64,000 bases of DNA from Begonia masoniana (lineage: Eukaryota; Streptophyta; Magnoliopsida; Cucurbitales; Begoniaceae), in contig CM039510.1 of NCBI GenBank assembly GCA_022432975.1, positions 8,250,309 to 8,314,308 of the forward strand. The letters run 5' to 3'. The translations under genes and the position numbers were made by a program. How positions within the stretch are numbered: the first letter of the stretch is position 1; each line of letters starts with the position of its first letter. Positions 12,430 to 25,049 of the stretch are shown piece after piece. A model generated the notes under the pieces. The model saw only the letters and a list, made by a program, of their open reading frames with translations, did no database searches and was not told where the DNA came from.

Positions 12430-14846
12430 TGTGACGACCCAAAACCGGACCTGATCAGGATCCGAGAACCGAGCCGTCACTCCGGGACATTTGCAGAAAA
12501 CGGGGACTATTTTTTTTTAACATAAACAGGATGAGCTTTTAAAGTAAACTCGAAATCTTTTCAGAGGAAGGGAAAGACGGGCTTCAGAAATAAATGACGG
12601 AATTACAGGATAAAGCAGGGAGCAGAAATAAATAAACTGGCAGAAGACTTAGTTTAAGAGGGGCAGCGGTGAATTCAAATAAGACAAAATTGAACAGTGT
12701 TCAGCGGAAGAGGCTGAGTAAAACTGAGCCGAAGAGGTGGTGACGTCAGCCAGAAGATGGGTGACGTCAGGCGGAAGATACAGGCAGCAGACGGAATTCG
12801 GGTTAGGTGATGACGTCAGCCGGAAGATGGATGACGTCAACCAGAAGATACAGGCATTATATTGGCGGAAGACTTGGATGACGTCAGCTGGAAGACGTAC
12901 TTAAACTGGGCGGAAGACTAAGGCAAAAACTGGGGCGGATGACAGAATTGACTTTGACTGGGCGGATGACTAAATTGACTTTGACTGGGCGGATGACTAA
13001 GGCATATAACTGGGGCGGAAGATGTGGTTTTAAACTGAATCGGAGGAGTACTCAGTAGATGACGTCATCGGAAGAGGTAAATGACGTCAGCGGAAGAGGC
13101 AGACAACAGACAGCACCGGATGAGATGGTGACGTCAGCCGGAAGATGGGTGACGTCACCGGTGGATATGCACTTAAACCAAACAACAATGGACGTGATCG
13201 GAAGATATAGCCTAAACGGGGCAGAATTTGACAACTTTTAACAGAAAGGCATACGGGCAGAAAACTTCAAACAGAAGGCATGAGGGCTTCAAACCCTCAA
13301 ACCCGATTCTAAACACAGTTTTAGAACATGATAGAAGCTAGAAAACCTAACAGAATTTCAGGAAAAACAACTGCAAGGATTACTCCATAACCAGAGACAA
13401 CCCATGCACCGATTTTCAGAATGATTTCAATACATTTCAAACATAAATACATCTGTCGAATACAGAGGTTTTAGACATCAAGACAGATTCATTACATTAC
13501 GGAGTTTTTTTTTTTTCTAAAAACCAAAACATCAGAATCTAATTAAAATTCACAGACAGTATTTTCTCTTTCAAAAACTTAGACCTCAGAGCAGATATGT
13601 GTCTGGCTGCGGCAACCAAACCCCGTGAGCTCGATCCTCCAACTATATCGGCTCATCACTTTGAGGCACAAGGTCCTCATCTGGAGTATCCGTACCTACA
13701 ACAGGGAGTTCATCTATGAGCCTAGAGCTCAGTAAGAACATGAAATGCAATGGTGCATATGCTGTGCATGAACGTTTCAAATACATGAACATTACATTAC
13801 ATTACGTTTCACTGGACAGGAAGGTATAAGTGGGAGGAAGAGCTGGCGCAACGGGATGTACATGCCACTTCAGGACATAACAGGAGTACTTGACAGGATG
13901 CCAGTCCTCGTCCACACTTACCATACATTTTCTTTACAGGATTTTATCTTACTTACTTCAAAACCGATGCTGAAAACTTTTGCATGCTTTTACAGGAAAC
14001 GTGTATGCATGAATAAGTGTGATGCTCAACATAAATGACAGAATAAATGCAACAGGGAGAATAGAACGTAACAGGAGCAAGTTTAACTTAAAACATAACT
14101 TAAACTCTATCTACCCGAACCAGACCAGACCTAGTACCTCCAAGTTGTAGGGCCTTAAGGGCCAACGTAGATGCATGAACTTACCTGTTTGCTGCGGTGT
14201 CAGATGCCCGAATGTCCCCGGAATGCTCGGATCTGTAGCATGCATGAAGAGGTAATAAACAAGCTGCAAATGCTAACAAATAACTTGGAAGATTATGCAG
14301 AAAACTCCATTCAGACTTGTAGAAAACAACAATGTGTTTCCATACAAAAAAATCGAGAGTTTTCTCCTAGATACCTTAACCTAAAATTTCAGCAAAACGC
14401 ATACTTTTGCTTGTCCAAATGTGTTAGCATTAGAAGAGGTTTACCTTAGGCAGAAAACAAGGAGAAACCTAGGAGATCAAAGGTGTTTGGGTGAACTTGT
14501 CGCCTGGCCGAGAGAAAACAGAGGGAGAGAAGATGGAGAAGTGGAAACTTTCACGTAGGAGGGAAGAGAAGGAAATGGGATACATGGCTTGTCTTCTTCC
14601 ACAAGTTTGCCAAGTGTCAATCATCCATTTGATTTCTCCCACCTACCTTAATTTCTTCCTAATTTGCCCTTCCATTGGTTTTTAACTAAAACATTATTTA
14701 GTTTAATCGATTCGGCCCCATGAATCACCCTCGTTCGAATAAACACATCGACAATTTTATTAAAAACAATCATTGCATTAATGTCGGAGAAATTTCCGCT
14801 TACATATTCGGAGAATTATTACATAGGCAAAATGTCGGGTGTTACA
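12430..14846 (-). repeat. 5' LTR of the chromovirus
   Basis: 2417-bp LTR, near-identical to 5424-7810. Differences include CG-to-TG/CA changes (for example at the CCCGATCGGG site near 5447, which reads CCTGATCAGG at 12453) and an extra tandem copy of a GACTTTGACTGGGCGGATGAC block. Confidence 0.93.
12741..13157. promoter_or_regulatory. Matching TGACGTCA array in the 5' LTR
   Basis: The same set of TGACGTCA palindromes with the same spacing, from 12741 to 13157. In this minus-oriented element it lies in the second half of the 5' LTR. Confidence 0.7.
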
Positions 14847-14851
14847 ATAAC
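14847..14851. other. Target-site duplication (right)
   Basis: ATAAC directly after the right LTR, identical to 5419-5423. Confidence 0.93.
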
Positions 14852-15679
14852 GGTGTATATATTTTACCATAGAATTTCTTCATAAGTCTTAGAGTTCATT
14901 TATATTCTATCTATATTATATCAAATGATGGATCCTCGCAAACAAAACTCTTTTAACTTATAACTTATTAAGTTTTTTAATTTGACTTTTTTATTACTTC
15001 TACTTTTAAATTATTGTTCTATGATTTATTTATTTATATTTAATCTTAACTTTCAACAAACTATGTGTAAGTATCAACGTTGCTACACTTGGTATAAATT
15101 ATTAATATTTAAGTAACTTTTTTCCACCAGGCGGAATATTTGCCTCTAAAAGATCTTTTATACTGCTAAGACTCGTTATGCTCATTTAGCTAGTTCGGCT
15201 AGGCTCGACTCGTTTAACTTTGACTCCCGAGCCGGGTCATGTTGATTTTTTATTTGTAGAGCTCGTTAGACTCGACTGCTTTTAACTCGCTAGTCTCGGT
15301 GAGATAAATTTTTTTAGTTTAACTCAGCCGACTCGTTTGTCATCTCTGAATTAGAAAAATAATATTTTAATTTCAATGTAGAATAATTTTCAGCGTAATA
15401 CATAAATGATTAGTTGATAAATGCTCATGTAGATTAGGGATGTTCAAATCAGCCACAAGGAGGTGTAACATCTCATAATCTTAAAATTTGACATAAATGT
15501 CCACTAATAATTGAAAATAGATAAATATATAAATCTTAAATTTTGCTATTATTGTTACCAAAGTAGTTATTTTAATAACAAATTTTGAATTATTGTACAA
15601 TTTAATGTAGAAAAAAAAAAGAAATTAGCCCATAGTTGACGGGCTTAGCCCATGTGCTAGGTATAATAATTATATATAA
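14852..15679. other. Intergenic, no gene seen
   Basis: AT-rich. A stretch near 15170-15320 is rich in GACTCG/CGAGTC motifs and may be an old repeat. No exon found. Confidence 0.5.
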
Positions 15680-16325
15680 GGGTAAAGTGTAATTTGGCCC
15701 CTACAACTAGGTGAAATGGGCAATTTACACCGTAAACTTGGATAAAGTGCAATTTGACCCCTACAACTAGGTGAAATGAACAATTTACACCGTAAACTTG
15801 AATAATAGGCAAGAATAACCTTAATGTATTGATAATGGGCAATATGGCCCCTACCATCATATTTTTCATCAAAAAGTAATATTTTTTCACTTATTCATTT
15901 TTTTTCCCAAAATGCCCCTCATGGACCGAACCAGACCAGACCCGTTCGACTAATTGCACTTTGATTTTTTATTTTTTTTAATACAATTCATCTGTCTTCT
16001 CTTTTATGAGAAATAGGATATAAAAAAAATAAATAAATAAGAGTGGAATTAGCTGAACCGGTCTGGTCCGATTCGGTCCAGTAAGGGGCATTTCGGAAAA
16101 AAAAAAATGAATAAGTGAAAAAATATTACTTTTTGATGGAAAATATGACGGTAGGGGCCATATTGCCCATTATCAATACATTAAGGTTGTTCTTGCCTAT
16201 TATTCAAGTTTACGGTGTAAATTGCTCATTTCACTTAGTTGTAGGGGTCAAATTGCACTTTACCCAAGTTTACGGTGTAAATTGCCCATTTCACCTAGTT
16301 GTAGTGGCCAAATTGCACTTTACCC
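15680..16325. mobile_element. Foldback MITE with about 250-bp terminal inverted repeats
   Basis: The two halves are inverted copies: GGGTAAAGTGTAATTTGGCC at 15680 mirrors the end at 16325, and homology runs inward about 250 bp to the accepting-fold centre near 16000. Each arm itself contains a direct repeat of about 62 bp (ACAACTAGGTGAAATG...GTAAACTTG twice). Flanks TATAA (15675-15679) and TATAA (16326-16330) fit a 5-bp target duplication. There is no coding capacity. Superfamily not assigned. Confidence 0.82.
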
Positions 16326-16330
16326 TATAA

Positions 16331-17467
16331 ATAATGAGAGAGAGTGAAGACTTCCTCTCAATGAGCAGAATCGACCTGAAAATGTCAGACTGGACTAGAC
16401 TGAACCAAGTAATTTGGTTGGATTTGGCCTGGTTCTACATGAGGGACGGTTCGGGAATAGTTTCCAAATTCCAAAACTCGTGATCCACGTCCAGTCCATG
16501 GTCCACGATGCAAAATCTCGAAGAACTAGGACCGAACCGGTCCATGGTATTTGTTATTTTTACATTTTCTTGTTCTTGTTTGCCATCAGATGTTTAGGAT
16601 ATATTGACATTATCATGTTTAGAATTTTTGACAATAAATATATATTTTTGTGTTATTTAATTGTTGGGTTTAGAATTGATATTATTTTGTTGTGTCAGTG
16701 AATAGGTATTTTTTAGCTATTGCCGATTTTTCTTACAATCGTTTCATTTTTTATTCCGATTTATTTTCAAATTTTGTGAATTAAAAAAAATTAATATCAC
16801 GATCGGAATCGGGACCGGACAGACTCCCTCGCGGTCCGGGTTTGGGACTGAAAATTCAGTCCCGAAAATGGCAGTGCGGTCTCAATTCCAGTACCGAACC
16901 GGACCGCGCCAACCTCTACCTCTTGTTTTGCCTTCCCCGTACTATTCTCACAAGAGGAAGTCTCCTCCCTGCTCCCATCTTCAAATCTCCTTCTTCCTTA
17001 CTGCCATTAAGGACTGGTAATGGAACTTCAGCAGAGGCGTGAGGACTGGTAATGGAACTTTGAAATTTTTTTCTGTTTTCAAAATCATCCACAAGACTGC
17101 CATTTCGAATTGATGCTTCCATCTTTGTTATCTCTGACCACACCTCTCCTTTCTTCTCTGTACTGTACCATTTTCTTGTTCGCTTAGATCCAACCTCGAC
17201 ATTTTCTCACCTTCTCGCCTTATTGAGTCCAGTTGCTTGAAGGAAGGTGGTTCCTAGGTTTGTACCAGAGCGTGGTTCTACGATTGTACGCCGATGGGTC
17301 GACTGAGAAATCATCGGAGAAGGGTCTTCCGGGCGTTGTCGACATGGTTCGGCGAGTCTCGCTAGGCTCTGAAACTTCGGTCATTCGGTGGTAGAGTTCG
17401 GATGAATTTTTTTAATGGAGGTGCGATTCTACTCTGGGTGGGTTGAAACTCACCATTAAATTCGATT
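16331..17467. other. Repeat debris, no gene seen
   Basis: Contains GGACCGGAC/GGTCCGG-rich segments (16380-16540 and 16800-16920) like the subterminal parts of the hAT-type MITEs further right, with an end-like AACCTCTA at 16911-16918. Below that (17200-17460) is GC-richer unique DNA with no open exon I can recognise. Confidence 0.45.
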
Positions 17468-17470
17468 CTT

Positions 17471-17557
17471 CTGGTTCGGAAAGGAAATTAACAATACCCA
17501 AGAATTAACTGAGAGAAGGAAATTCTTTACGCTGGAAACTGTGCTGAGAAAGTCGAG
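17471..17557 (+). repeat. 87-bp dispersed direct repeat, copy 1
   Basis: Matches 24914-25000 with only a handful of mismatches (GGAAATTAACAATACCCAAG shared). It sits on the far side of the SDR gene from copy 2. Origin unknown. Confidence 0.8.
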
Positions 17558-18333
17558 GGGGAATTGGGTAAGAATCAGAATTTTCTGCTTTCATTTATTA
17601 CTAGATTCGCATCATTTATTACTAGATTCGCAGTGGTTTAATTTTGTGTAGACATAATTACTCACAATTATATCAAGGAAAGCATAAAAAGTATTGTATA
17701 TGCTTTGGACATAATTTTATTCATCTCAAAGAGATATTCTTCAGTTTCAATTGTGACCTTCAAACTAAGTATGAGTTTGAACTTAAATTAAGGGTCCATT
17801 TTCTCCAAAATAATTGATTTTGGAGTTCAAGCCAATGTGTAGCCACACTTACATATCACGAGTTTCTTCACTCATGCTTTAGGATGGGACGAAAGAAACA
17901 AGCAAACTAAAATCCTTGCGACAAGTGAAATTACACAGGCTATACTTTCTAAGTACATCATGTCAAATAATATTATAAAACTTCTCATAGCAAAGTGGAT
18001 AAATATGTCTACCTTTTCAGTTCGATGGACAAAGCTGAAGTCCTCAAATCTAATTTTTATTTATTTTTCTCTCGAATTAACTTATAATTTAGATAGAGGT
18101 ATCATCACTTCATCAGGCAATATTAATAAAATTTAAAAATATGGAAGCCATGAAAATTGAAAAAACAAAATTGCAAAATTTAGAGAGAAAAAGAGACTGG
18201 ACAATCAATAATTGCTCATATCATGAAACATGTGATGTTATAATAAGTTAATGGTTGTCTTTTTTTTTTTCTAATTCCACAATCACGTATGATATTTGAC
18301 GCATTATTGTAGATAAAAGGTTGTACTACAATG

Positions 18334-21300
18334 TCAGCCTAAGGAAGAACCTGAAAAAAGTTGCGACTCGAAAAGCAGATTGCATGAGGTATTCCACAGC
18401 AATTCTGCAAGTTCCACGTTATACGAGAGCCTTGATGAGTTCAAAGTCCTACCATTTCCACCAAAAAAGTACACCCCAGATGTTTCCTGAAAAAAAAAAA
18501 ACATCAGCCAGCCCATTTGTTTTATCTTCATGAATTCTCACATTTTGCCTCAACAAACTATTTAGACTGCATTATTGAAACACAAGAATGAAAATTTTAC
18601 ATTAAGTAGAAACGTCCCACCACTTTAATAGCACCAAAACGGCCATTAGTTGAAGATAGGATATTAAAACATATTTTCAGACATCATTCCATGAAACAAT
18701 ATATTTTTTATAACAATCAAAATAGTGTTTTCTTTATTGTTATAAGAAACAAAATGTATAAAAGCAAAAGTCAACAAACAGAAAGATAAGATATTCTCAT
18801 TGAAAATGAAAATAATTCAAGAAAAAATTATCTCCTTTCGAAATTGTTTTCTAGTTTTCGAGTTGGGAAAAACTAAATTTCTTCACTTTTCAGTTTTTTT
18901 CAATTTTTTAAGTCATCTCGTATTTCTTTTCTGAACAAGCCATTTAAATCAAGTAATTTTGGTCATCAAAAAAGATAAAAAAAAAAGAATATAACCATAT
19001 CTAATACAAACCGTATATACATCAAAGTTAAGAGAATTAAAGGACAAAGAAATAACTTAAGTTGATTATGAGAGTCAAAAGACAAAGAACAACTAAAGTC
19101 AATTACTCATCACGTAGATTATCTCATAGGAAAAGTTAATGCATACTATCTTTCACAAGTGACAGTAAATGAAGAGAGAAAGAGTGAATTACAGGTGGGG
19201 CAAAAACTGCATCCAAAATTGAGCTGATCCCATCTTGAGGCGACTGCAAAAGTCTAAGAAAATTCAAGACAGTAAATGCCATTGACGAAAGACAGATCGG
19301 AACTTCCCGCATTATATTAGTTTTTACTACTCCAGGATCTGCGACACTGAAAGATAGTTTTATGACAAAGAACGTAAGATAATCGTCAATCTTTTTGGGG
19401 GAAATAAAGAACACAATGAAACACTTACTTAATGGTAAGGTGATGAGATTCTCCTAATAGAAGTCGTCGATGAAGTTCATAGGAGAATAGGAGTAAACAC
19501 ACTAGAAAATAAAAATGAAAACTGCTGGTGAGAAACTAAATTGAAAAAAAAAAAAAAAAAAACCTTTAACATTATCTTAACTGGATCTATGACTTACATT
19601 TTGAATACTCGTAGGAATAAGCACAAGGGAAATGTGTAAATTCACTGAACTGTTTACCAGATACAGTTTCTTTGTTGACCTGTACATCAAGAACTAAAGG
19701 AAAAAAGTGCTCATGCTGGGAAAATTTATCACCAAATACTCTATTTTCGAAAATAAATCAGCCTCCTATCTGTAATGATAAGTTAAGTATTTACAAAATC
19801 CCCTTAGTTGATCAAAACTTTCTTTCCGTAGCATCTATTGAATTAATAAACAAACTTCAAAAAAGCATTCCCACATTGGAGACAGTATATTGCAATGAAA
19901 TATATAATAAATCAGCTTCACCATTGTTAAACTGACAATTTTGATTGATGTACAAATATCAGAATATTCTTACCACTTCTATGCGTAAAGGATGTGACAT
20001 TCACAACTCGAGATGGAATAGGACTGTTCTTCACAAGTGGCAGTAGAAGTTTGGTCAAACAGAATGGGCCAATATAATTTGTAGCCATTACTCTACAGAA
20101 TAAAAAGACTATTGAGAATGCAGTACACCAATCTTTGAAAGCACTAGACTTTTGATAGTCTAGTTAGTTAATTCATTAAGACACAAGTATAGGCACATGT
20201 TCAAGTTAGTTTTCATAAAATTGTGGCAATTAGAATGAATTACAACTTTAATCCAAAAACAGTTGTAGAACTATTTCATGTTTATGTGATAAACAAAAGA
20301 GTGAAAGAAGATAATTACAGATCATAGCCCTCAGATGTGAATCGCGACGATGTGGCCAATATCCCAGCATTGTTTATCAAGAGTTGCACAGAAGGGTGCA
20401 TTTCTGACTTCTGAAGCCATTGCTCAAAGGAGTTTCTAAAATTAACTATTGACTCGAAAGATGAGAGATCAACCTGAAAGGCTTTGACAAGGGCATCCTT
20501 GTTCTGATCCTTCATCTTCTCCATAGTCTGGAAATATGGGTAACAAAATACATAACAACGAAAAAAAATCAAGTTAAAAGCAGTGCAACATTATTTTATG
20601 AAAGTACTTAGATTCAATAGGCATACCTTGGACAAAAGATGGGGTGAACGAGCAGCTGCAAAGACATACATATCAACAGATTGAAGTGCAACATATAATA
20701 GAAATAGCTTACACAACATGCTTATAATCACGGTCGAGCACAAATACAGAATTTGAATCAAGGATGCCTTTATCTAGAACTTTAACTTTATTTATTAAAG
20801 ATCATTATTTATAATAAAAATATTAAACAATTTTTGGCAAGTTGTTTGAATGACAAAGGTGGCACAATTTTAAATTCAAAATTGATTGAATCCATAGTCA
20901 AGGGACTAATTTCATGTAAGTTTCAATATTTTCCTAGTTTGTAAAAGTTTCTTTACTAGATTGATATGCACAATCTGAAGTTTTTTAATCAATAAGATGG
21001 GATCTACAACTGACCACACTAATGTTCTAAGAAATATTTGACCTCAAAGAAGAAATCTATCATTACGATAACAGCGAAAAAAATTGAATGGATTAAGTTT
21101 CAGTTCCAAATTTGGAAGGTAAAATTTGCCCAAAATAAAATATTTCACTTTCATTCATATTTGATAAAATACTATAGCAGTCAATGCACGTGACTCAATG
21201 AAATATATTTTTGATAAGTTGAAGAAGAACCTCATCTAGCTTAGCAAGGAATTGAAGCATGAAAGGAATTAGCACAGACCAAGAACAACATAGAAGCCAT

Positions 21301-21664
21301 GCTTAGAAAGTGCAAGAGCAGTGGCAGCACCCAAACCAGATGTAGCCTGTCTCATTATAAAGTTTAAATTTCAGCAGTTATGTACATAAAATTCAAAAAA
21401 AGAAGCTTTTGATTTGATTGAAGAAACAATTTCAAAAAAACATACGCCGGTAACTATGCAGATCGGTCTTGAGCTCAGTCCCGTAGAAGTACAAAACTTA
21501 GCAGATTGTGACTGATTTTTCCTCCATGGAATTAAGAGAGACAAAAAGCTTTGCAAGAATAGGACTGCGTATGAGTAGATAAGAGAAAGAGTCCACAGCA
21601 CTGACATTCTCCAAAACTCTATGGACCAGAAAAATTGCCAGGTCTCCTGTAACTCATTCATCAT
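18334..21664 (-). CDS. Short-chain dehydrogenase/reductase, membrane-anchored, plant retinol-dehydrogenase-like
   Basis: Nine exons on minus join to 372 codons: 21446-21664, 21280-21346, 20627-20655, 20319-20527, 19974-20092, 19598-19693, 19429-19501, 19193-19346 and 18334-18486. All introns are GT..AG and the phases agree. An N-terminal hydrophobic segment (WRMSVLWTLSLIYSYAVLF) suggests a membrane anchor. Classical SDR motifs are intact: TGATSGLG cofactor loop (residues 72-79), NNAG (157-160), catalytic Ser209 (NVTSF) and YxxxK (Tyr242, Lys246). The ending GVYFFGGNGRT is typical of the plant subgroup resembling Arabidopsis At5g53090/At5g53100. An NAD(P)H-dependent oxidoreductase is expected; the substrate is unknown. 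The gene looks functional. The region 5' of its ATG is the left arm of an inverted repeat, so its promoter sequence exists twice. Confidence 0.9.
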
Positions 21665-21794
21665 TTACCTTCATCATTCATAGCAGCGTTAGATTAATAA
21701 ACCTAGATGCAATCAGATAATTTTCGAACAAATAATTAATCTGCAATGATAATGTCACAAAACTATTATTTTGGAGCATCATAAACTGTTGATA

Positions 21795-23448
21795 TTTTAA
21801 ATGGAAAACCGTAGACATATTAGAACCACCATTTATAAAAGAAGGAATCAATGCAACTACTGAACTTTAAGAAATGCATCGCATTATCCTACTTTTAACA
21901 CAACTTCCATTGGGATCCCTCTGTTCCATCCCAAGTCAGCAGTATAAGAAAAAAGACTTCATAATTGGAATGCAAACTTTGAATCCCAGTTGCGTTGATT
22001 GTTTGTGTTATTGTGCATTTTTTGTACATCTCTCCCATTCTTATGCACATTCCATCCATCAATATAGTGCTGCAGACCAAAAAACTGCATTTGCAACAAA
22101 CTTTTAAACTAATATAAGTTTAATTTCAAACTTCCCGCATGGACTAGAATAATGAAATTAGATCTGACTCCCTAAATTACACAGAAATAAGCTTGGATTT
22201 CAAGCACAGAGAACCTAAACAAGAAAATCAGATCATTTTCCCTACTAAATCACGTAACAAATGCCAAATCAAAAAATTATATTTTGAAAAATTAAAGGGA
22301 AATGAAAAAAAATCAACGTTTACAGGGGAGAACTTGGTGAAACTGCCATGAGTCTCTCAAGAACAATCTTGTCGAGGAGAAGCTGAAAAAGCTGCAGAAG
22401 CAGGTGTTTTTGGATTGGGTTGAATTTTTCAGAAATTACTGATGAATGTGAAAGAGCTAGGAAAAGATTTGCAAAACTTGTGCCCCATTGAATGTTGATT
22501 CCCACCACATCACCTTAATTTGAGTAAATCTATGAACCATTGAAATTATTGATAGTGAGGAAGACGAGCTCGATGCTTTCCACTTTGCCGGAACTACTAT
22601 GGAAAAACTCCAAATAATTTGCTTAAGACTAGAAAAATGACCAAAGTAACAAATTTAAAAAACAAATGCTAACTCTGCATCCAGGAAATTGACTACTTTT
22701 GCTTCGTCAGAGACGATCCAGAAATGTCAGCAATGGTGAGCAAATAGCTCCACCAACAAACTTGCAGAAACGAAAGTAGTTTTCCTTAAGCATGAAACTA
22801 TTTTATTTCGATCATACTCTCTTCTTCGCTCTTCGTTTTTCTTCCATCAACGTCAAATTTCAAAATTGCTTTGTTTTTTAAGCAAAAGGCTTCTAACATT
22901 CTCACCATAAACAGCAGGCATTAAGTTAGCTCACTAATTGTAGAACATTTCAAGACCGAGGGCGAGGAATCCTACCGTCACAACGCCGGAGGTTGGCAAC
23001 TCAATTGTGGGGAGACGATTGGATAAGCGACGATATGGAGCGTTCCCTGAGCGCTCTAACGCAAAGACGATCAGCGTCAAATACGGTAAAAAGTCGGAAG
23101 TGTGAGGAACGCCTAAATTTCTTCCAGCTTTCGCTGAGTACGGAGGTTAGGGCAGAATTGCCGAAGTCCGAGTTTCAAAGGCAGAAAGGGCCAACCAGTA
23201 GTCCACTCAATGTTCGATGGCGTGGTGAGGTGCTTCACTGGCCGAAGCTGAAAATCGATCGATCGAGGCACACACCGCACAGCTCAGGTTTCTGCAAGAA
23301 CGATGAAGCTCGATACTCCGACGCCATTAATATTGAGACTGTATCGCTTTGGAAATGCCCTTATCTGCCCAAAAAAGATCAATTTTTGAAATTTAGTTTT
23401 GTTAACTCGAAGTTTGGATATCAAACAATCCGAGAGATAATAGATTGA
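21795..23448. repeat. Left arm of a large inverted repeat (SDR upstream region)
   Basis: From AAATGGAAAACCGTAGAC near 21795 to CCGAGAGATAATAGATTGAA at 23448, this matches the reverse complement of about 25050-26675 with scattered SNPs and small indels. It begins about 130 bp upstream of the SDR start codon, so it includes the presumed 5' UTR and promoter. Long open frames (22993-23448 plus; mirrored at 25106-25504 minus) are conserved only because the arms are copies. No protein family recognised. Confidence 0.88.
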
Positions 23449-23931
23449 ACCGACCCGGAACCGAACCGAAAGTTTCAGTTCGGTTCCGGTTCGGTTTCGG
23501 TTCTACAACTTATTTTCTAAAAATTTAAATAATATAAATTTAAATTGGAGGAGATAAAAAACAATTAGATATATAGTCAAATATAAAAAAAAAAAATGTA
23601 TTAGAAGAATAAAAAACGAAAAGTAAAGTCAAAATTACAATAAATCCTTTTAGGAAATAAAAATAATATCATAACAAAAGTAATTTTGATTATTAAAAAG
23701 ATTCTTTATTTTTTTTTAATTTTTTTAATAATTAAAATTTTTTTGTGCAAAACCGGTTCGGTTCGGTTTGTATCGGTTTTGACCGATCCAAACCGAAAAC
23801 CGAACCTAATTAAGCGGTTCCTACAAAATGAAACCGAAGATCGGCTTCTAAATGGTCAAAACCGATCCGAACCGAATCTATTTCACCGGTTTCGGTTCGG
23901 TTCATCGGTTCCGGTTCGGTTTGCACACCCC
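23449..23931. mobile_element. Truncated hAT-type MITE fragment
   Basis: Begins and ends in runs of GGTTCGG/CCGAACC and ends with GTTTGCACACCCCTA, a terminus resembling the TAGGGGTG ends at 35563 and 33956. The opposite terminus is missing at the junction with the inverted-repeat arm. Confidence 0.55.
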
Positions 23932-24570
23932 TACTTTTATCAACAATTTTTTTAAACCCTCATTTTAAAATTACCAAACAATATTAAATTCAGTTGAAAT
24001 TTTTACCACATGTTCACTACTTAGTGAGAAGATAATCTGAAAAGTTTTGTTACTTTTTAACACATGTAAAATTTATTGTAATTTTATTTTAATATTTTAT
24101 AAAACTATTATAATAAATCATACAAGTTTTAAAAAATTACGACAATTTGTCTATTATCTACCCATAATGTAGTAAACATGTTAAAAAAGTTTCAAATAAA
24201 TCCAATATTCTTTGATATTTGTTTAAATTAATCTCAGTTTCTTCTTTACTTTAAAAATTAATTTTTTTAAAAATACCAACCGATATTGGATTTATTTGAA
24301 AACTTTTCCACATGTTCAACCTATCATGGATAGATAATAGAAAACTTATCGTGTTTTTCTAAAATTTGTATGATTTATTATAATATTTTTATAAAATACT
24401 AAAATACAATTACAATAAATCGTACATGTTTTAAAAAATCACGAAAATTTTCAAATTATTTTTTCATTAAGTAGTGAACATGTGGTAAAATTTTCAATTG
24501 ATTCTAAGATCATTTGGTAATTTTTTAAATGAGGGTTTAATAAAATTGTTGATAAAAGATCAAAAATGAT
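23932..24570. mobile_element. Foldback (palindromic) element in the inverted-repeat spacer
   Basis: CTTTTATCAACAATTTTTTT at the left is mirrored by AAATTGTTGATAAAAG at the right, and about 300 bp of each half pair with moderate divergence around a centre near 24245 (for example CACATGTTCACTACTTAGTG against its complement at 24466). It is very AT-rich with no coding capacity. Confidence 0.7.
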
Positions 24571-24913
24571 AACAGAATCAAAGTACGGGGTTTGGTTTGC
24601 CGATTTTTTTTGTACAGGGGGCGAATTGAAAAAAAATGTATAGTACAGGGTTCAAATCAATAATTACCTTTTATTTTAATTGGGTTTTGGTTTTTTGATT
24701 AAATTTTTTTCCAAATAAGTCCCTTCAATAAATTCTGACGTTATTCTCCTATGAATTTAATTCACTTTGAGACGTACTAATGTCAACTTAAAATTTTATT
24801 TCAATATTCAAATATTGTTCACTAGCACCCAACCGAGCACCAACCTAGCATATTCGTGGGTCGTACACGGACCCCCTTTCTAGGGGCCCCCGTGTCATCA
24901 AGGTTTCTTTTTT

Positions 24914-25000
24914 GGTTCGAAAAGGAAATTAACAATACCCAAGAATTAACTGAGAAAAGGAAATTCTTTACGCAGGAAACTCTGCTGAGAAAGTCGGCTC
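24914..25000 (+). repeat. 87-bp dispersed direct repeat, copy 2
   Basis: About 94% match by eye to 17471-17557, same orientation. It lies next to the start of the right inverted-repeat arm. Confidence 0.8.
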
Positions 25001-25049
25001 GTTCCCGATGAGGTGAAAAAAGATATATATGAAAGTTTACCAAAGTTCA

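Larger units (their letters stand above)
5424..14846 (-). mobile_element. Full-length Ty3/gypsy chromovirus (Tekay/Del-like), 9.4 kb
   Basis: Complete element in minus orientation. LTRs are 5424-7810 (2387 bp) and 12430-14846 (2417 bp), both bounded by TG..CA, and the element is flanked by the direct target duplication ATAAC (5419-5423 and 14847-14851). A tRNA-iMet primer-binding site is next to the right LTR and a purine tract next to the left LTR. One gag-pol frame encodes Gag with a zinc knuckle, then protease, RT, RNase H, integrase and a chromodomain. Long LTRs plus the chromodomain suggest the Tekay/Del clade; the clade is inferred. LTR differences are few and mostly transitions, so insertion looks recent. 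Two in-frame stops make it defective as read here. Confidence 0.95.

Noticed and set aside
22993..23448. 151-codon plus frame, mirrored at 25106-25504 minus, as a conserved gene
   Set aside because: The apparent conservation comes from the two arms being inverted duplicates. No family resemblance, and the frames differ at their ends.
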